A program made the position numbers and the translations under genes. Source: Sinomonas susongensis (GTDB lineage Bacteria; Actinomycetota; Actinomycetes; Actinomycetales; Micrococcaceae). Taken from it: a DNA stretch of 64,000 nt. Below are positions 41,530 through 50,461 of the stretch, piece by piece (position 1 is the stretch's first letter; every line of letters begins with the position of its first letter). The DNA lies in contig NZ_SSNH01000002.1 in NCBI RefSeq assembly GCF_005877005.1, forward strand, positions 411,565 through 475,564, written 5' to 3'. A model generated the notes under the pieces. That model was not told the DNA's origin and made no database searches. It saw only the letters and a program-made list of their open reading frames with translations.

Positions 41530-42693
41530 ATGACGCAGCAATCGAACACCGATGAGATCAAAAAGGGCCTCGCCGGTGTGGTGGTGGACTACACCGCCAT
41601 ATCAAAGGTCAACCCGGACACCAACTCCCTCCTCTACCGCGGCTACCCCGTCCAGGAACTCGCCGCCCGCTGCACGATGGAGGAAGTCGCCTACCTCATC
41701 TGGAACGGTGAACTGCCCACGCGCGAGCAGCTCCTCGCCTTCGAGCAGAAGGAGCGCGCGGGCCGCGCGCTGGACCCGGTCGTCAAGCGGGTCATCGACG
41801 AGCTGCCGCCCACGTGCCATCCGATGGACGTCTGCCGCACAGCCGCCTCCGTCCTCGGCGCCCGCGACCCCCGCGCCGGCGACTCCTCGCGAGAGGCCAA
41901 CCTCGCCAAGGCGCTCGACCTCTTCGCCGCCATGCCCGCCGTCGTCGCCTACGACCAACGCCGTAGGCGCAGTGACAGCCGCGGCCAGGACCCCGTCCCC
42001 CCACGCGAAGACCTCGGCTACAGCGCGAACTTCCTGTGGATGGCCTTCGGCGAAGAACCGGCCCCCGAGGTCGTCCGGGCGTTCGAGGTCTCGATGATCC
42101 TCTACGCCGAGCACTCCTTCAACGCCTCGACTTTCACGGCCCGCGTCGTCACCTCAACCCTGGCCGACCTCCACTCGGCCGTCACCGCGGCCATCGGAGC
42201 CCTCAAGGGCCCGCTCCATGGCGGCGCCAACGAGGCGGTCATGGAGACCTTCGAGGAGATCGGCATCGATCCGAGCGAATCGCACGAGGACGCCAAGGCC
42301 CGCGCGAAGGCCTGGATGGATGCCGCGCTGGCCCAGAAGAAGAAGGTCATGGGCTTCGGGCACCGCGTCTACAAGCACGGCGACTCCCGAGTCCCGACCA
42401 TGAAGGCAGCCCTGGACGACCTCATCTCCTACTACGGGCGCCCCGAGATCCTCGGCCTCTACGACGGGCTCGAGCAGTCCATGGACGAGGCGAAGGGGAT
42501 CAAGCCGAACCTTGACTACCCCACCGGCCCCGCCTACCACCTCATGGGCTTCGACATCCCCACCTTCACCCCGCTGTTCGTCGCGAGCCGGATCGTCGGC
42601 TGGACAGCCCACGTCATGGAGCAGCTCGAGAGCAACTCCCTCATCCGCCCCCTCAGCGCCTACAACGGACCGGACGAGCGACACCTCGACTGA
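41530..42693 (+). CDS. prpC: 2-Methylcitrate synthase
   Basis: 387 aa from the ATG at 41530 (AAGGAG upstream). Citrate synthase fold with the short PrpC length. Catalytic His residues are in LKGPLHGGANEAVME and GFGHRVYKHGDSR, and the Asp is in the FDIPTFTPLF region. It condenses propionyl-CoA with oxaloacetate. The segment RRRRSDSRGQ near 143 is a small Arg-rich insertion relative to typical PrpC. Convergent with the GH15 gene (6 bp apart). Confidence 0.95.
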   Translation: MTQQSNTDEIKKGLAGVVVDYTAISKVNPDTNSLLYRGYPVQELAARCTMEEVAYLIWNGELPTREQLLAFEQKERAGRALDPVVKRVIDELPPTCHPMDVCRTAASVLGARDPRAGDSSREANLAKALDLFAAMPAVVAYDQRRRRSDSRGQDPVPPREDLGYSANFLWMAFGEEPAPEVVRAFEVSMILYAEHSFNASTFTARVVTSTLADLHSAVTAAIGALKGPLHGGANEAVMETFEEIGIDPSESHEDAKARAKAWMDAALAQKKKVMGFGHRVYKHGDSRVPTMKAALDDLISYYGRPEILGLYDGLEQSMDEAKGIKPNLDYPTGPAYHLMGFDIPTFTPLFVASRIVGWTAHVMEQLESNSLIRPLSAYNGPDERHLD

Positions 42694-42699
42694 AGCGGC

Positions 42700-44520
42700 T
42701 CACTCCTGCCCCTTGGGGGCGACCGCCGCGTTGCGATGGATCGCGGCGTTGCTGGGGTGGGTCGCGCCCATGTGCAGTTGCGCGGCGGTTGTGACAAGGG
42801 CGAAGTGGCTGAACGCCTGGGGAGTGTTGCCGAGCTGGCGCGCGGCCCGTGGGTCCCATTCCTCGCTGAGGAGGCCGACGTCGTTCCTGAGCCCGAGGAG
42901 CCGATTGAACAGCTCCTCGGCTTCGGGCCCCCGGCCCGCGCCCAGCAAGGCCTCGACGAGCCAGAAGGAGCAGGCGACGAAGATGCCCTCCTGTCCGGGA
43001 AGGCCGTCGTCGCTCGCCTGGGGCCTGTAGCGGAGCACGAAGCCATCCTGGGTCAGCTCTCGCTGAATCGCATCGATCGTGCCGAGGACCCGCGGATGAC
43101 GGCGCGGCAGGAAGCCCACGCGCGGGATGAGGAGGAGGCTCGCATCCAGCTCCTTGCTGCCGTACGACTGGACGAAGGTATTGCGCTCGGAATCGAAGGC
43201 CTTCTCCATGACCTCGTCGTGGATCCTGTCGCGCAAATCCTCCCACCGGTCCGCGGGCCCCGCGAGGCCGGTGTCGCGGACGGCCTTGACCATGCGGTCC
43301 GCCGCAACCCAGGCCATGACCTTCGAATGGGTGAAATGGCGGCGCGGGCCGCGCATCTCCCACAGGCCGTTGTCCGGCTGATCCCAGATCTTCTCAAGGT
43401 GCTCCATGATCGCCGTCTGCAGATCCCACGAGTCGTCCCGCTGCCCCAGGAGGGAGTTGCGGGTGAGGGCGAGGCCGTCAAGGACCTCGCCCCAGACGTC
43501 GAGCTGGAACTGCCCCGCTGCGGCGTTGCCGATGCGCACCGGCTTCGAGCCCTCGAAGCCCTCCAGCCAGTCCACCTCGGTCTCGGGCAGGCGGCGCGAG
43601 CCGTGGATCGAGTACATGATCTGGAGATCGGCGGGATCTCCGGCGACCGCCCGCAGCAGCCAGTCACGCCAGGCAACCGCCTCGTCGGTATAGCCCCCGG
43701 CAATGAGCGATTGGAGCGTCCAGGTCGCGTCCCGGAGCCAGCAGTAACGGTAGTCCCAGTTCCGTGGTCCCCCGATCTGCTCGGGAAGCGAGGTCGTGGC
43801 CGCAGCCACAATCCCTCCGGTCGGCATGTAGGTCAGTGCCTTGAGCGTGATGAGCGATCGCTGGACCGCGTCACGGTATGGCCCGGCCGCCTTGCTCCTC
43901 GAGGACCACTCGGTCCAATACGAGGTCGTTCCCTCGAGAGCCTCCTCCGGGTCCACCGAGCGGGGCCGCGGGAGATGGCTCGGCGCCCACGTGAGCACGA
44001 ACGGCACCCGCTCGCCCGCCTTGACCGTGAACTCGCTCACGCTCCGCATGTGCTCTCCGTGGACCTTTGCGGGGGTGTCGAGGTAGAGCGCATCCGGACC
44101 CGCGACGGCGTGGACGCCCTTGTGGTTCCGGCGGACCCACGGGACGATGTGCCCGTAGTCGAACCGCATGACGAGCTCCCCGCGCATCTTCACCTCCCCG
44201 CTGAGGCCCTCGACGATCCGCACGACGTCGGCGACCTCGTCGCGAGGGGGCATGAAGTCGATGACCCGCACCGCCCCGCCGTCGAGCTCCCACTCCGTCT
44301 CCAGGACGAGGGTGTCCTCGCGGTACTGCCGCCGGGTGCACTCGCCGCCGCCCTCAGGCGCGAGGAGCCATCGTCCGGCCTTGGGCCCGTCCAAGAGGTT
44401 CGCGAAGCAGGCCGGTGAGTCGAAGTTCGGGAGGCAGAGCCAGTCGATCGACCCGTCCGTGCAGACGAGGGCGGCAGTATGGAGGTCCCCGATGATCGCG
44501 TAGTCTTCGATCCGCCCCAT
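42700..44520 (-). CDS. GH15 glycosidase (glucoamylase / trehalase-like)
   Basis: 606 aa, no signal peptide, so cytoplasmic. An N-terminal beta-sandwich (1-220, GDLHTAALVCTDGSIDWLC) is followed by an alpha/alpha-barrel. NWDYRYCWLRDATW is a GH15 hallmark. The general acid is probably the Glu in LWEMRG and the base the second Glu of LLSEEWDP. Actinobacterial members of this type hydrolyse trehalose or maltose-type sugars to glucose. It lies 1 bp after the MDR gene, in a poxB-MDR-GH15 operon, which fits glucose release followed by oxidation. Confidence 0.93.
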   Translation of the reverse strand: MGRIEDYAIIGDLHTAALVCTDGSIDWLCLPNFDSPACFANLLDGPKAGRWLLAPEGGGECTRRQYREDTLVLETEWELDGGAVRVIDFMPPRDEVADVVRIVEGLSGEVKMRGELVMRFDYGHIVPWVRRNHKGVHAVAGPDALYLDTPAKVHGEHMRSVSEFTVKAGERVPFVLTWAPSHLPRPRSVDPEEALEGTTSYWTEWSSRSKAAGPYRDAVQRSLITLKALTYMPTGGIVAAATTSLPEQIGGPRNWDYRYCWLRDATWTLQSLIAGGYTDEAVAWRDWLLRAVAGDPADLQIMYSIHGSRRLPETEVDWLEGFEGSKPVRIGNAAAGQFQLDVWGEVLDGLALTRNSLLGQRDDSWDLQTAIMEHLEKIWDQPDNGLWEMRGPRRHFTHSKVMAWVAADRMVKAVRDTGLAGPADRWEDLRDRIHDEVMEKAFDSERNTFVQSYGSKELDASLLLIPRVGFLPRRHPRVLGTIDAIQRELTQDGFVLRYRPQASDDGLPGQEGIFVACSFWLVEALLGAGRGPEAEELFNRLLGLRNDVGLLSEEWDPRAARQLGNTPQAFSHFALVTTAAQLHMGATHPSNAAIHRNAAVAPKGQE

Positions 44521-44521
44521 C

Positions 44522-45571
44522 TCAATCCGCCTTGATCTGGAGCACGACCTTGACGTCGTCGTGCTGGCGTTCGAAGGCCTGCTGGTACTGCTCGAGGGGA
44601 AGGCGACGGGTGATCAGGCGCCCGAGCCATTCACTGTCGGCCTTCTTCAGCGCCTCGGCGGCGGCCTCGTAGTGGCCCCGGTTCGCGTTGACGCTCCCGA
44701 AGACGACGTCGTTGCCCAGAACCGCTTCCCGGTTGAGCCCGCCGACGTCGACCTGGAGTTCCTCGCCAGTCGAGGAGACGCCCGTGAGGCACGTGATGGC
44801 GTCGGGCCCGTGCTTCGTGATGGCCTCCATGACCACAGATGGTACGCCCGTGCATTCGAGGAGGACGTCGGCCAGGATCCCCGACTCCGTGAGGGTGTCC
44901 GTGTGGTAAGTCGCTCCGAGGCTGCGCACGAGATCCGGCTTGGGACCGTCCTCCACCCGGTCGAAGACGTGGACTTCGAGGCCCCGCTGCACGCCCAGCA
45001 GCGCCGCCAGCAGCCCGACCGGCCCCGCACCCATCACGACCGCGACCTTCGGGTCGAAGAACGCGCGCCTGCCGATGCCCTCGATGTGTTCCCACGCCTT
45101 GGCGACGATCGTGGTGGGCTCGAGCAGGACGCCGACATCGGTGAGCGCCGGATCGAGCCGAACGAGCGCGTCCGCATCGGCCCGGTAGCGCTCGCGGGCG
45201 AAACCGTGCCTGCCCTTGATGCCGTGCTCGGTGTACTGGCCGTTCCGGCACATGTCCCACTCCCCCGCCGCGCATGCGGCGCAGGGAACCGGGTCCGGGC
45301 GCCGCACGATTCCCACCACGAGGTCACCCTCCGCCAGGCCGGAGCCCTCCGGCGCGGAGATGACCCGTCCGAGATTCTCATGCCCGATCACGAGGTGGGT
45401 GCTCCCCTCGGGAGCCTCCCCGTACTGGGCGGTGATGATCTCGATGTCGGTTCCGCACAGCCCGACCTCGAGGGCCTCGACCAGGACGCTGCCCTCGGAT
45501 TCCGCGGGTTCGTCCATCTCCAGCAGTTGCAATGAATCCTTCTCGCCGGGGGTTACGGCCAATGTCCTCAT
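44522..45571 (-). CDS. Zinc-dependent glucose/sugar dehydrogenase (MDR family)
   Basis: 349 aa. Catalytic zinc ligands lie in GLCGTDIEI (Cys38) and IGHENLG (His). A structural zinc site is formed by CAACAAGEWDMC. The cofactor motif VMGAGPVGLLAALLG is near 180. Close in layout to Sulfolobus-type glucose 1-dehydrogenase, which lacks the usual sorbitol dehydrogenase ligands. AAGGAG precedes the ATG. Middle gene of the poxB-MDR-GH15 operon. Confidence 0.88.
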   Translation of the reverse strand: MRTLAVTPGEKDSLQLLEMDEPAESEGSVLVEALEVGLCGTDIEIITAQYGEAPEGSTHLVIGHENLGRVISAPEGSGLAEGDLVVGIVRRPDPVPCAACAAGEWDMCRNGQYTEHGIKGRHGFARERYRADADALVRLDPALTDVGVLLEPTTIVAKAWEHIEGIGRRAFFDPKVAVVMGAGPVGLLAALLGVQRGLEVHVFDRVEDGPKPDLVRSLGATYHTDTLTESGILADVLLECTGVPSVVMEAITKHGPDAITCLTGVSSTGEELQVDVGGLNREAVLGNDVVFGSVNANRGHYEAAAEALKKADSEWLGRLITRRLPLEQYQQAFERQHDDVKVVLQIKAD

Positions 45572-45612
45572 GGGTTACTCCTTATCGGTCGAATCTGGGC
45601 GGTGCCTGTGGA

Positions 45613-47415
45613 CTAGGAACTCTTGTCTGCCTGATGCGGGAGGAATTCCTGTGCCTTCGTCTTGACGCCTTCACGGATGACGCCCCAGATGCTGTCATCG
45701 CCCTTGAGCATCGCCTTGGCGCTGTTGAGCGCCTGCTCGAACGTCGCGTGCGGCGGGATGGGCGGGATGTCCGGGTCTGTGCGGACGTCGAGGATCGTGG
45801 GCCGGTCGGCGGTGAGGGCCTTCTCCCATGCGGAGGCGAGCTGATCGGGCGAGTCGACGGAGATGCTCCCGAGGCCGAGGACCGAGGCGATGGCTGCATA
45901 GTCGACGTCCGGCAGGGACTGGGACTCGCGGAAGGCCGGGGCCCCGCCCATGGCCCGCATCTCCCACGTGACCTGGTTGAGGTCGTCGTTGTGCAGGATG
46001 GCAACGACGAGCCGCGGGTCGGCCCACTCGCGCCAGTACCGCTTGATGGTGATGAGCTCGTTGAGCCCGTTCATCTGCATGGCGCCGTCGCCGGCGAAGG
46101 CGATGACCGGGCGGTCGGGGTGGCCGAACTTCGCGCCGATCGCGTACGGCACGCCGGGCCCCATGGTCGCGAGGTTCCCCGAGAGGGACCCCCTGACGTC
46201 GCCACGGAACTTCAATTGCCGTGCATACCAGTTCGCAGCCGAGCCGGAGTCTGCCGTGACGATGGCATTCGCAGGAAGCCGGTCGGAGAGCTCTGAGAAC
46301 AGGCGCATCGGATTCACGGGGTCAGCCTCGACCTTTGCCTCGGCCCGCATCGTCTCCCACCAGCGGGTGACCTTGGACTCGATGTCCTCCCGCCACGAGC
46401 GGTCTTCCTTGCGGCGGAGGTGCGGAATGAGGGCCCTGAGCGCCGTGGCGGCGTCCGAGACGATGTTGAACTCGTAGGGATAGCGGAGCCCGATCATGCC
46501 GGGGTCGATGTCTATCTGCACGCCCCTGGCCTGACCCTCCTCAGGCATGAACTGGGTGTAGGGGAAGCTCGATCCGACGGTGAGCAGGGTGTCGCACTCG
46601 GCCATCATCTCGTAGCTGGGCCGCGTGCCGAGCAGCCCGATCGAGCCGGTGACGTAGGGCAGGTCGTCGGGCAGGGAATCCTTGCCGAGCAGTGCCTTGG
46701 CCACACCCGCCCCGAGCAGGTCCGCGACCTCCCGGACCTCGGCCGCCGCCCCGCGTGCACCCTGGCCGATGAGCATCGCGACCTTCGATCCGGCATTGAG
46801 GAGTTCGGCGGCGCCCCGGATCGCTTCGTCATCCGGTTGGATCTCCGGCCAGCGGATCCCCATGCTCGAGGGGACCATCTTGAACGCGTGGGTTGGCGGG
46901 GTGTATTCGAGCTCCTGGACATCGCTCGGAATGACGATGGCCGTGGGCGCCCGCTTGCCGAGGGCGATGCGGATCGCACGGTCCAGGACGTTGGGCAGCT
47001 GTTCGGGAACGGTGACCATCTGGATGTAGTCCGACGCGACATCCTTGAACAGGGTCAGCAGGTCCACTTCCTGCTGGTATGCCCCGCCCATGGCGCTGCG
47101 CGCGGTCTGGCCGACGATGGCGACAACGGGCACATGGTCGAGCTTGGCGTCGTAGAGGCCATTGAGCAGGTGGATTGCCCCCGGGCCCGAGGTCGCCATG
47201 CACACCCCGACCCTGCCGGTGAACTTTGCATAGCCGACCGCCTCGAAGGCGGACATCTCCTCGTGGCGTGCCTGGATGAACTTCGGCTTGTTGTCGGACT
47301 TGCCGAAGGAGGCAAGGATGCCGTTGATGCCATCGCCCGGGAAGGCGAAGACGTTCTCGATTCCCCACTCGCGCAGGCGGCTCAGTAGGTAGTCGGCGAC
47401 AGTCTGGGATGGCAT
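45613..47415 (-). CDS. poxB: TPP-dependent pyruvate dehydrogenase (quinone)-like, PoxB family
   Basis: 600 aa from the ATG at 47415 (GAGGAGAG ribosome site). The three acetolactate-synthase-like domains are present: catalytic Glu in QARHEEMSAFEAVG, central FAD/TPP-fold domain, and the C-terminal TPP site GDGAMQMNGLNELITI with NDD. Most similar in layout to pyruvate oxidase rather than AHAS because of the AIRGAAELLNAG and DLNQVTWEMR segments. Divergent from a MarR regulator and likely controlled by it. It heads the poxB-MDR-GH15 operon. Confidence 0.88.
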   Translation of the reverse strand: MPSQTVADYLLSRLREWGIENVFAFPGDGINGILASFGKSDNKPKFIQARHEEMSAFEAVGYAKFTGRVGVCMATSGPGAIHLLNGLYDAKLDHVPVVAIVGQTARSAMGGAYQQEVDLLTLFKDVASDYIQMVTVPEQLPNVLDRAIRIALGKRAPTAIVIPSDVQELEYTPPTHAFKMVPSSMGIRWPEIQPDDEAIRGAAELLNAGSKVAMLIGQGARGAAAEVREVADLLGAGVAKALLGKDSLPDDLPYVTGSIGLLGTRPSYEMMAECDTLLTVGSSFPYTQFMPEEGQARGVQIDIDPGMIGLRYPYEFNIVSDAATALRALIPHLRRKEDRSWREDIESKVTRWWETMRAEAKVEADPVNPMRLFSELSDRLPANAIVTADSGSAANWYARQLKFRGDVRGSLSGNLATMGPGVPYAIGAKFGHPDRPVIAFAGDGAMQMNGLNELITIKRYWREWADPRLVVAILHNDDLNQVTWEMRAMGGAPAFRESQSLPDVDYAAIASVLGLGSISVDSPDQLASAWEKALTADRPTILDVRTDPDIPPIPPHATFEQALNSAKAMLKGDDSIWGVIREGVKTKAQEFLPHQADKSS

Positions 47416-47474
47416 GGGGTCACTCTCCTCTTCCTGAAGGAAGGACATGGGGAACTGGTGTGTTGTCGCAAGCT

Positions 47475-47488
47475 TTGCGATGACGCAA
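47475..47488. promoter_or_regulatory. TTGCG-N4-CGCAA operator between poxB and marR
   Basis: TTGCGATGACGCAA has perfect 5-bp arms. It overlaps a second palindrome TCGCAA-GCT-TTGCGA at 47466-47480. The same 5-4-5 site occurs twice at 50393-50439. It lies in the 95-bp divergent region between poxB (minus) and the MarR gene (plus). Confidence 0.75.
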
Positions 47489-47510
47489 TGGGCGAGGCGA
47501 TACTGAATCC

Positions 47511-47996
47511 GTGGACAAGAGTGGATTCCGTGGGCGCAGCGAGCAGGTCGAGGCCGTCCTGAGGGCGGCCGATGTGCTTCTCCGGGTGGCCGCGAAGTCC
47601 GTTATGGAGGTCGAGGACCTCGTGACGAGCCCGCAGCTCCGCGTTCTCGTGCTCATAGCGTTCCAAGGCCCGCAGAACCTCGGTGCGGTGGCGCGCGAGC
47701 TCGGCGTGCACGCCTCCAATGCGACCCGGACGTGCGAGCGGCTCGTCGTCGCGGGCCTCCTGAGCCGACGGGAGGACCCTTCCGACAGGCGTTTCCTCCA
47801 GCTGAGCCTCACAGCCAAGGGAAGGGACCTTGTGGAGACCGTGATCGAACACCGCCGTCGCGCAATCGCCGAGGTCCTCGAGCGGGTGCCTGCGGAGTCG
47901 CGAGAGGTGATGGCATCAGCCATGGCGGCCTTCGCGGAAGCCGCAGGCTGGGAGGGGACGGCCGACGGCCGGTTCACCCTCGGCCTCGGAAGCTGA
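47511..47996 (+). CDS. MarR-family regulator of the GH15/PoxB genes
   Basis: 161 aa from a GTG at 47511. Winged helix: TSPQLRVLVLIAFQ, VARELGVHASNATRTCERLVVAGLL and wing REDPSDRRFLQLSLT. It is divergent from poxB, and the 14-bp palindrome in front of it recurs before the aldose-epimerase and second GH15 genes, so it probably represses all three units. Confidence 0.9.
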   Translation: MDKSGFRGRSEQVEAVLRAADVLLRVAAKSVMEVEDLVTSPQLRVLVLIAFQGPQNLGAVARELGVHASNATRTCERLVVAGLLSRREDPSDRRFLQLSLTAKGRDLVETVIEHRRRAIAEVLERVPAESREVMASAMAAFAEAAGWEGTADGRFTLGLGS

Positions 47997-47997
47997 C

Positions 47998-48315
47998 TCA
48001 TCGGAATTCCCCGGCTGCGAACGCGAGCGCTATCGCAGCATTGACTGCCGCTGCGCGGCGGCGCTTCGGGTCGAATACGGCCAGAGCGGCCATCGAGACG
48101 GCGTGCAGGGCGTCGACGCCACCGCCGAGTCGGTGGACCGTGGCACCCCCGCGAGCGGTCACTACGGCCTGGAGCAGGTGCCGCGCACCGAGGATCCTGA
48201 TGGTCGTCCGGGCGCGCTGGTCCGCAGCGGCTCCGACGAGCAGCCGCTCGAGCGCCCCGGGCGCGAGCAGTTCGCTGGCGCCGTAGGCAGCCCGGACAAC
48301 CTCAAGAGGCCTCAT
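47998..48315 (-). CDS. Small hypothetical protein (membrane-associated?)
   Basis: 105 aa from the ATG at 48315, overlapping the stop of the SDR gene (ATGA). The product is Ala/Leu-rich with two moderately hydrophobic segments (RAAYGASELLAPGALERLL and AVNAAIALAFAAGEFR). No family is recognised. Translational coupling to the SDR supports a real gene. Confidence 0.6.
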   Translation of the reverse strand: MRPLEVVRAAYGASELLAPGALERLLVGAAADQRARTTIRILGARHLLQAVVTARGGATVHRLGGGVDALHAVSMAALAVFDPKRRRAAAVNAAIALAFAAGEFR

Positions 48316-49331
48316 CGGGATGCCTTCTTCCACACTGTCCCGACGGTGGCGGCAATCCCGGCCACGAGCACTCCCGAAACCGCCGCGACGACGCCGTGGT
48401 GCTGAGAGGCTTCGAGCTGGAGGCTGCGCGAGGAGGACTTGTCGTCGAAGATCCCATGCGTGCCGAAATCCTTCTCGGCGTCCGCGGGCTCCCACAGGTT
48501 GGCCGGCTGCTCGGGATTGTGCGGGTCCGACGTCTGCTGGGATTTGAAGCCGGTCTTCGCGAGGTACTGATCGAGCACGCCGGGCATGACGGCGTTCGCG
48601 ATGAGCGTCAGGGCGGTGCTCGCACCCACCCAGTACTCCCGGCGTTCGGGGTGGGCGGCCGCGTAGACGACGCCCCGGGCCGCCACTTCGGGCTGGTAGA
48701 TGGGCGGGACTGGCTGGGCCTGACGGGGCAGTCGCGAGAGCACCCACGAGAACTGTGGGGTATTCACGGCCGGCATCTGGACCATCGTGGTCCTGATCGG
48801 GCTTCCCTCGTGGAGGAGCTCACACCTGAGGGCCTCGTTGAAGCCCTGGATCGCGTGCTTCGCGCCGCAGTACGCCGTCTGGAGCGGGATGCCCCGGTAG
48901 GCGAGGGCGGATCCGACCTGGACGATGGTGCCCTTGTTGCGGGGCCGCATTCGCTTGAGCGCGGACATCGTCCCGTAGACGAAGCCGAGATAGCTGACCT
49001 CGGTGACGCGCTTGTACTCCTCGGGCTTGATCTCATCGAACCGCGAGAACACCGAGGTGAAGGCCACGTTGACCCAGACGTCGATGGGGCCGAGCTCCCG
49101 CTCGACGCGGTCCGCGGCGGCGTCGAGCGCCTCGGCATCCGCGACGTCGACGGGAACGGCAAGGGCCTGCCCGCCTGCGGCCTCGACCTCGGCCGCGGCC
49201 CCGGCGAGTCCGGCCTCGCCGCGCGCGAGCAGGGCTACGGCGTCGCCCTCCCTCCCGAAGGCCACAGCGGAGGCTCTGCCGATCCCCCCGCTGGCTCCCG
49301 TGACGACGACGACGCGACGTGCTGTTCCCAT
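48312..49331 (-). CDS. Short-chain dehydrogenase with C-terminal membrane anchor
   Basis: 339 aa from the ATG at 49331 (AAGGAGAAG). Classical SDR core: VVTGASGGIGRASAVAF, catalytic Ser in VQVGSALAYRG and Tyr/Lys in YCGAKHAIQG. The usual NAG motif is replaced by NVAF. The last 40 residues end in a hydrophobic helix (VVAAVSGVLVAGIAATVGTV) followed by KKASR, which suggests tail-anchoring. Middle gene of the epimerase-SDR-hypothetical operon. Substrate unknown. Confidence 0.87.
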   Translation of the reverse strand: MGTARRVVVVTGASGGIGRASAVAFGREGDAVALLARGEAGLAGAAAEVEAAGGQALAVPVDVADAEALDAAADRVERELGPIDVWVNVAFTSVFSRFDEIKPEEYKRVTEVSYLGFVYGTMSALKRMRPRNKGTIVQVGSALAYRGIPLQTAYCGAKHAIQGFNEALRCELLHEGSPIRTTMVQMPAVNTPQFSWVLSRLPRQAQPVPPIYQPEVAARGVVYAAAHPERREYWVGASTALTLIANAVMPGVLDQYLAKTGFKSQQTSDPHNPEQPANLWEPADAEKDFGTHGIFDDKSSSRSLQLEASQHHGVVAAVSGVLVAGIAATVGTVWKKASR

Positions 49332-49373
49332 GTGGACTTCTCCTTCGGCTTTCAGCTGTTCGGGCATGCTCGG

Positions 49374-50354
49374 TCAGTCCCTCCCGGGCGCATCTTGCAG
49401 TTCAATACCCCACGTCCCCGTATGCGACTCACCGGGGGCGAGCGTGACGAGCCCCTCGTGGGAGTTGAAGGCGTCGGGCGCGCAGGTCATGGGCTCGACG
49501 CCGAGGCCCGTGCGGCGCCGGTCCTCCTGGGGCAGGGTGTCGCCCGTGAAGATCTCGAAGTAGGGGTAGGCCTCGTCGGACCACAGCGCCACCGCTCGGG
49601 ATCCGTCCGGGTTGGCGAGGTGCACGCGGGCGCGGCCGTCCTCGTCCCGTTCGAGCTCCGTATAGGTGACGTCGATCTTGCGGTCTCCAAGGGGCTGCAT
49701 GCGGCGGAGGTCGTACGAGGTCCCGTCCACGCGCCGTCGTCCGGTGGGAATGCCCTGTTCGTCGACCGGAAGGTAGACCGATCCGGGGACGCGGACGAGG
49801 GCCGCATCGATCCGCGGCGTCCCGACACTCAGGTATGGATGGGCCCCCGTCCCGTACGGGCACGGGGTGCTGCTCCGGTTCGTCGCCGTGGTCCGCACGC
49901 TCAGCCCCGTCTCGTCCAGCCAGTACTCGAGGCGGCATTCGAGGACCCACGGCCACCCTTGGCATGCGTGCTGGGTGTGGACGAAGGCGATCCTGCTCTC
50001 GGAGCTGTGCTCGGCTTCCCAGTTGGCCCAGCGGGTCAAGCCATGGATTGCCCCGCCCTTCTCGGGCTCGCTGAGATCGAGTTGCTCTTCGCGCCCTTCC
50101 CAGGCGTACCGGCCGTGCCGTATCCGATTCGGCCACGGGATGAGCGACTGGCCGCGGGCGCCGGTGCACATTTCGTCCTCGCCGTAGCCGTCGAGAACGT
50201 CCTTGCCGTCGACCAGGAAGCGGCGGAGCGCGCCTCCGACCTCCGTCACCACGGCGGTCTGGTCTCCGTGCCGAATCGTGAACTGCCGCCCGGACGGCGA
50301 CCAGCCTTCTTCGGACGCCTCCTTCCGGGGCCGCGCCTTACGCTCAGCATCCAT
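49374..50354 (-). CDS. Aldose 1-epimerase (mutarotase) family
   Basis: 326 aa. The galactose-mutarotase beta-sandwich shows LIPWPNRIRHGRY, GAIHGLTRW (catalytic His) and GTGAHPYLS (second His), with a C-terminal FEIFTGDTLPQEDR carrying the catalytic Glu/Asp region. It interconverts anomers, which fits next to glucosidases that release glucose. First gene of the minus-strand operon, 107 bp from the divergent GH15 gene. Confidence 0.92.
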   Translation of the reverse strand: MDAERKARPRKEASEEGWSPSGRQFTIRHGDQTAVVTEVGGALRRFLVDGKDVLDGYGEDEMCTGARGQSLIPWPNRIRHGRYAWEGREEQLDLSEPEKGGAIHGLTRWANWEAEHSSESRIAFVHTQHACQGWPWVLECRLEYWLDETGLSVRTTATNRSSTPCPYGTGAHPYLSVGTPRIDAALVRVPGSVYLPVDEQGIPTGRRRVDGTSYDLRRMQPLGDRKIDVTYTELERDEDGRARVHLANPDGSRAVALWSDEAYPYFEIFTGDTLPQEDRRRTGLGVEPMTCAPDAFNSHEGLVTLAPGESHTGTWGIELQDAPGRD

Positions 50355-50392
50355 CTGCCGCTCCCTCCGCTTGCCTACACCTCTCGCAATGA

Positions 50393-50439
50393 TTGCGTAC
50401 CCGCAAGGGGCAAGTCCAAACGTGGTTGCGTAAGCGCAA
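50393..50439. promoter_or_regulatory. Two TTGCG-N4-CGCAA operators in the epimerase/GH15 divergent promoter
   Basis: TTGCGTACCCGCAA (50393-50406) and TTGCGTAAGCGCAA (50426-50439) start 33 bp apart, about three helical turns. A partly overlapping CGCAAT-G-ATTGCG lies at 50385-50397. Same architecture as the site at 47475-47488 before the MarR gene. Confidence 0.75.
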
Positions 50440-50461
50440 TCAATTCCCTAGGGTTGCGCAC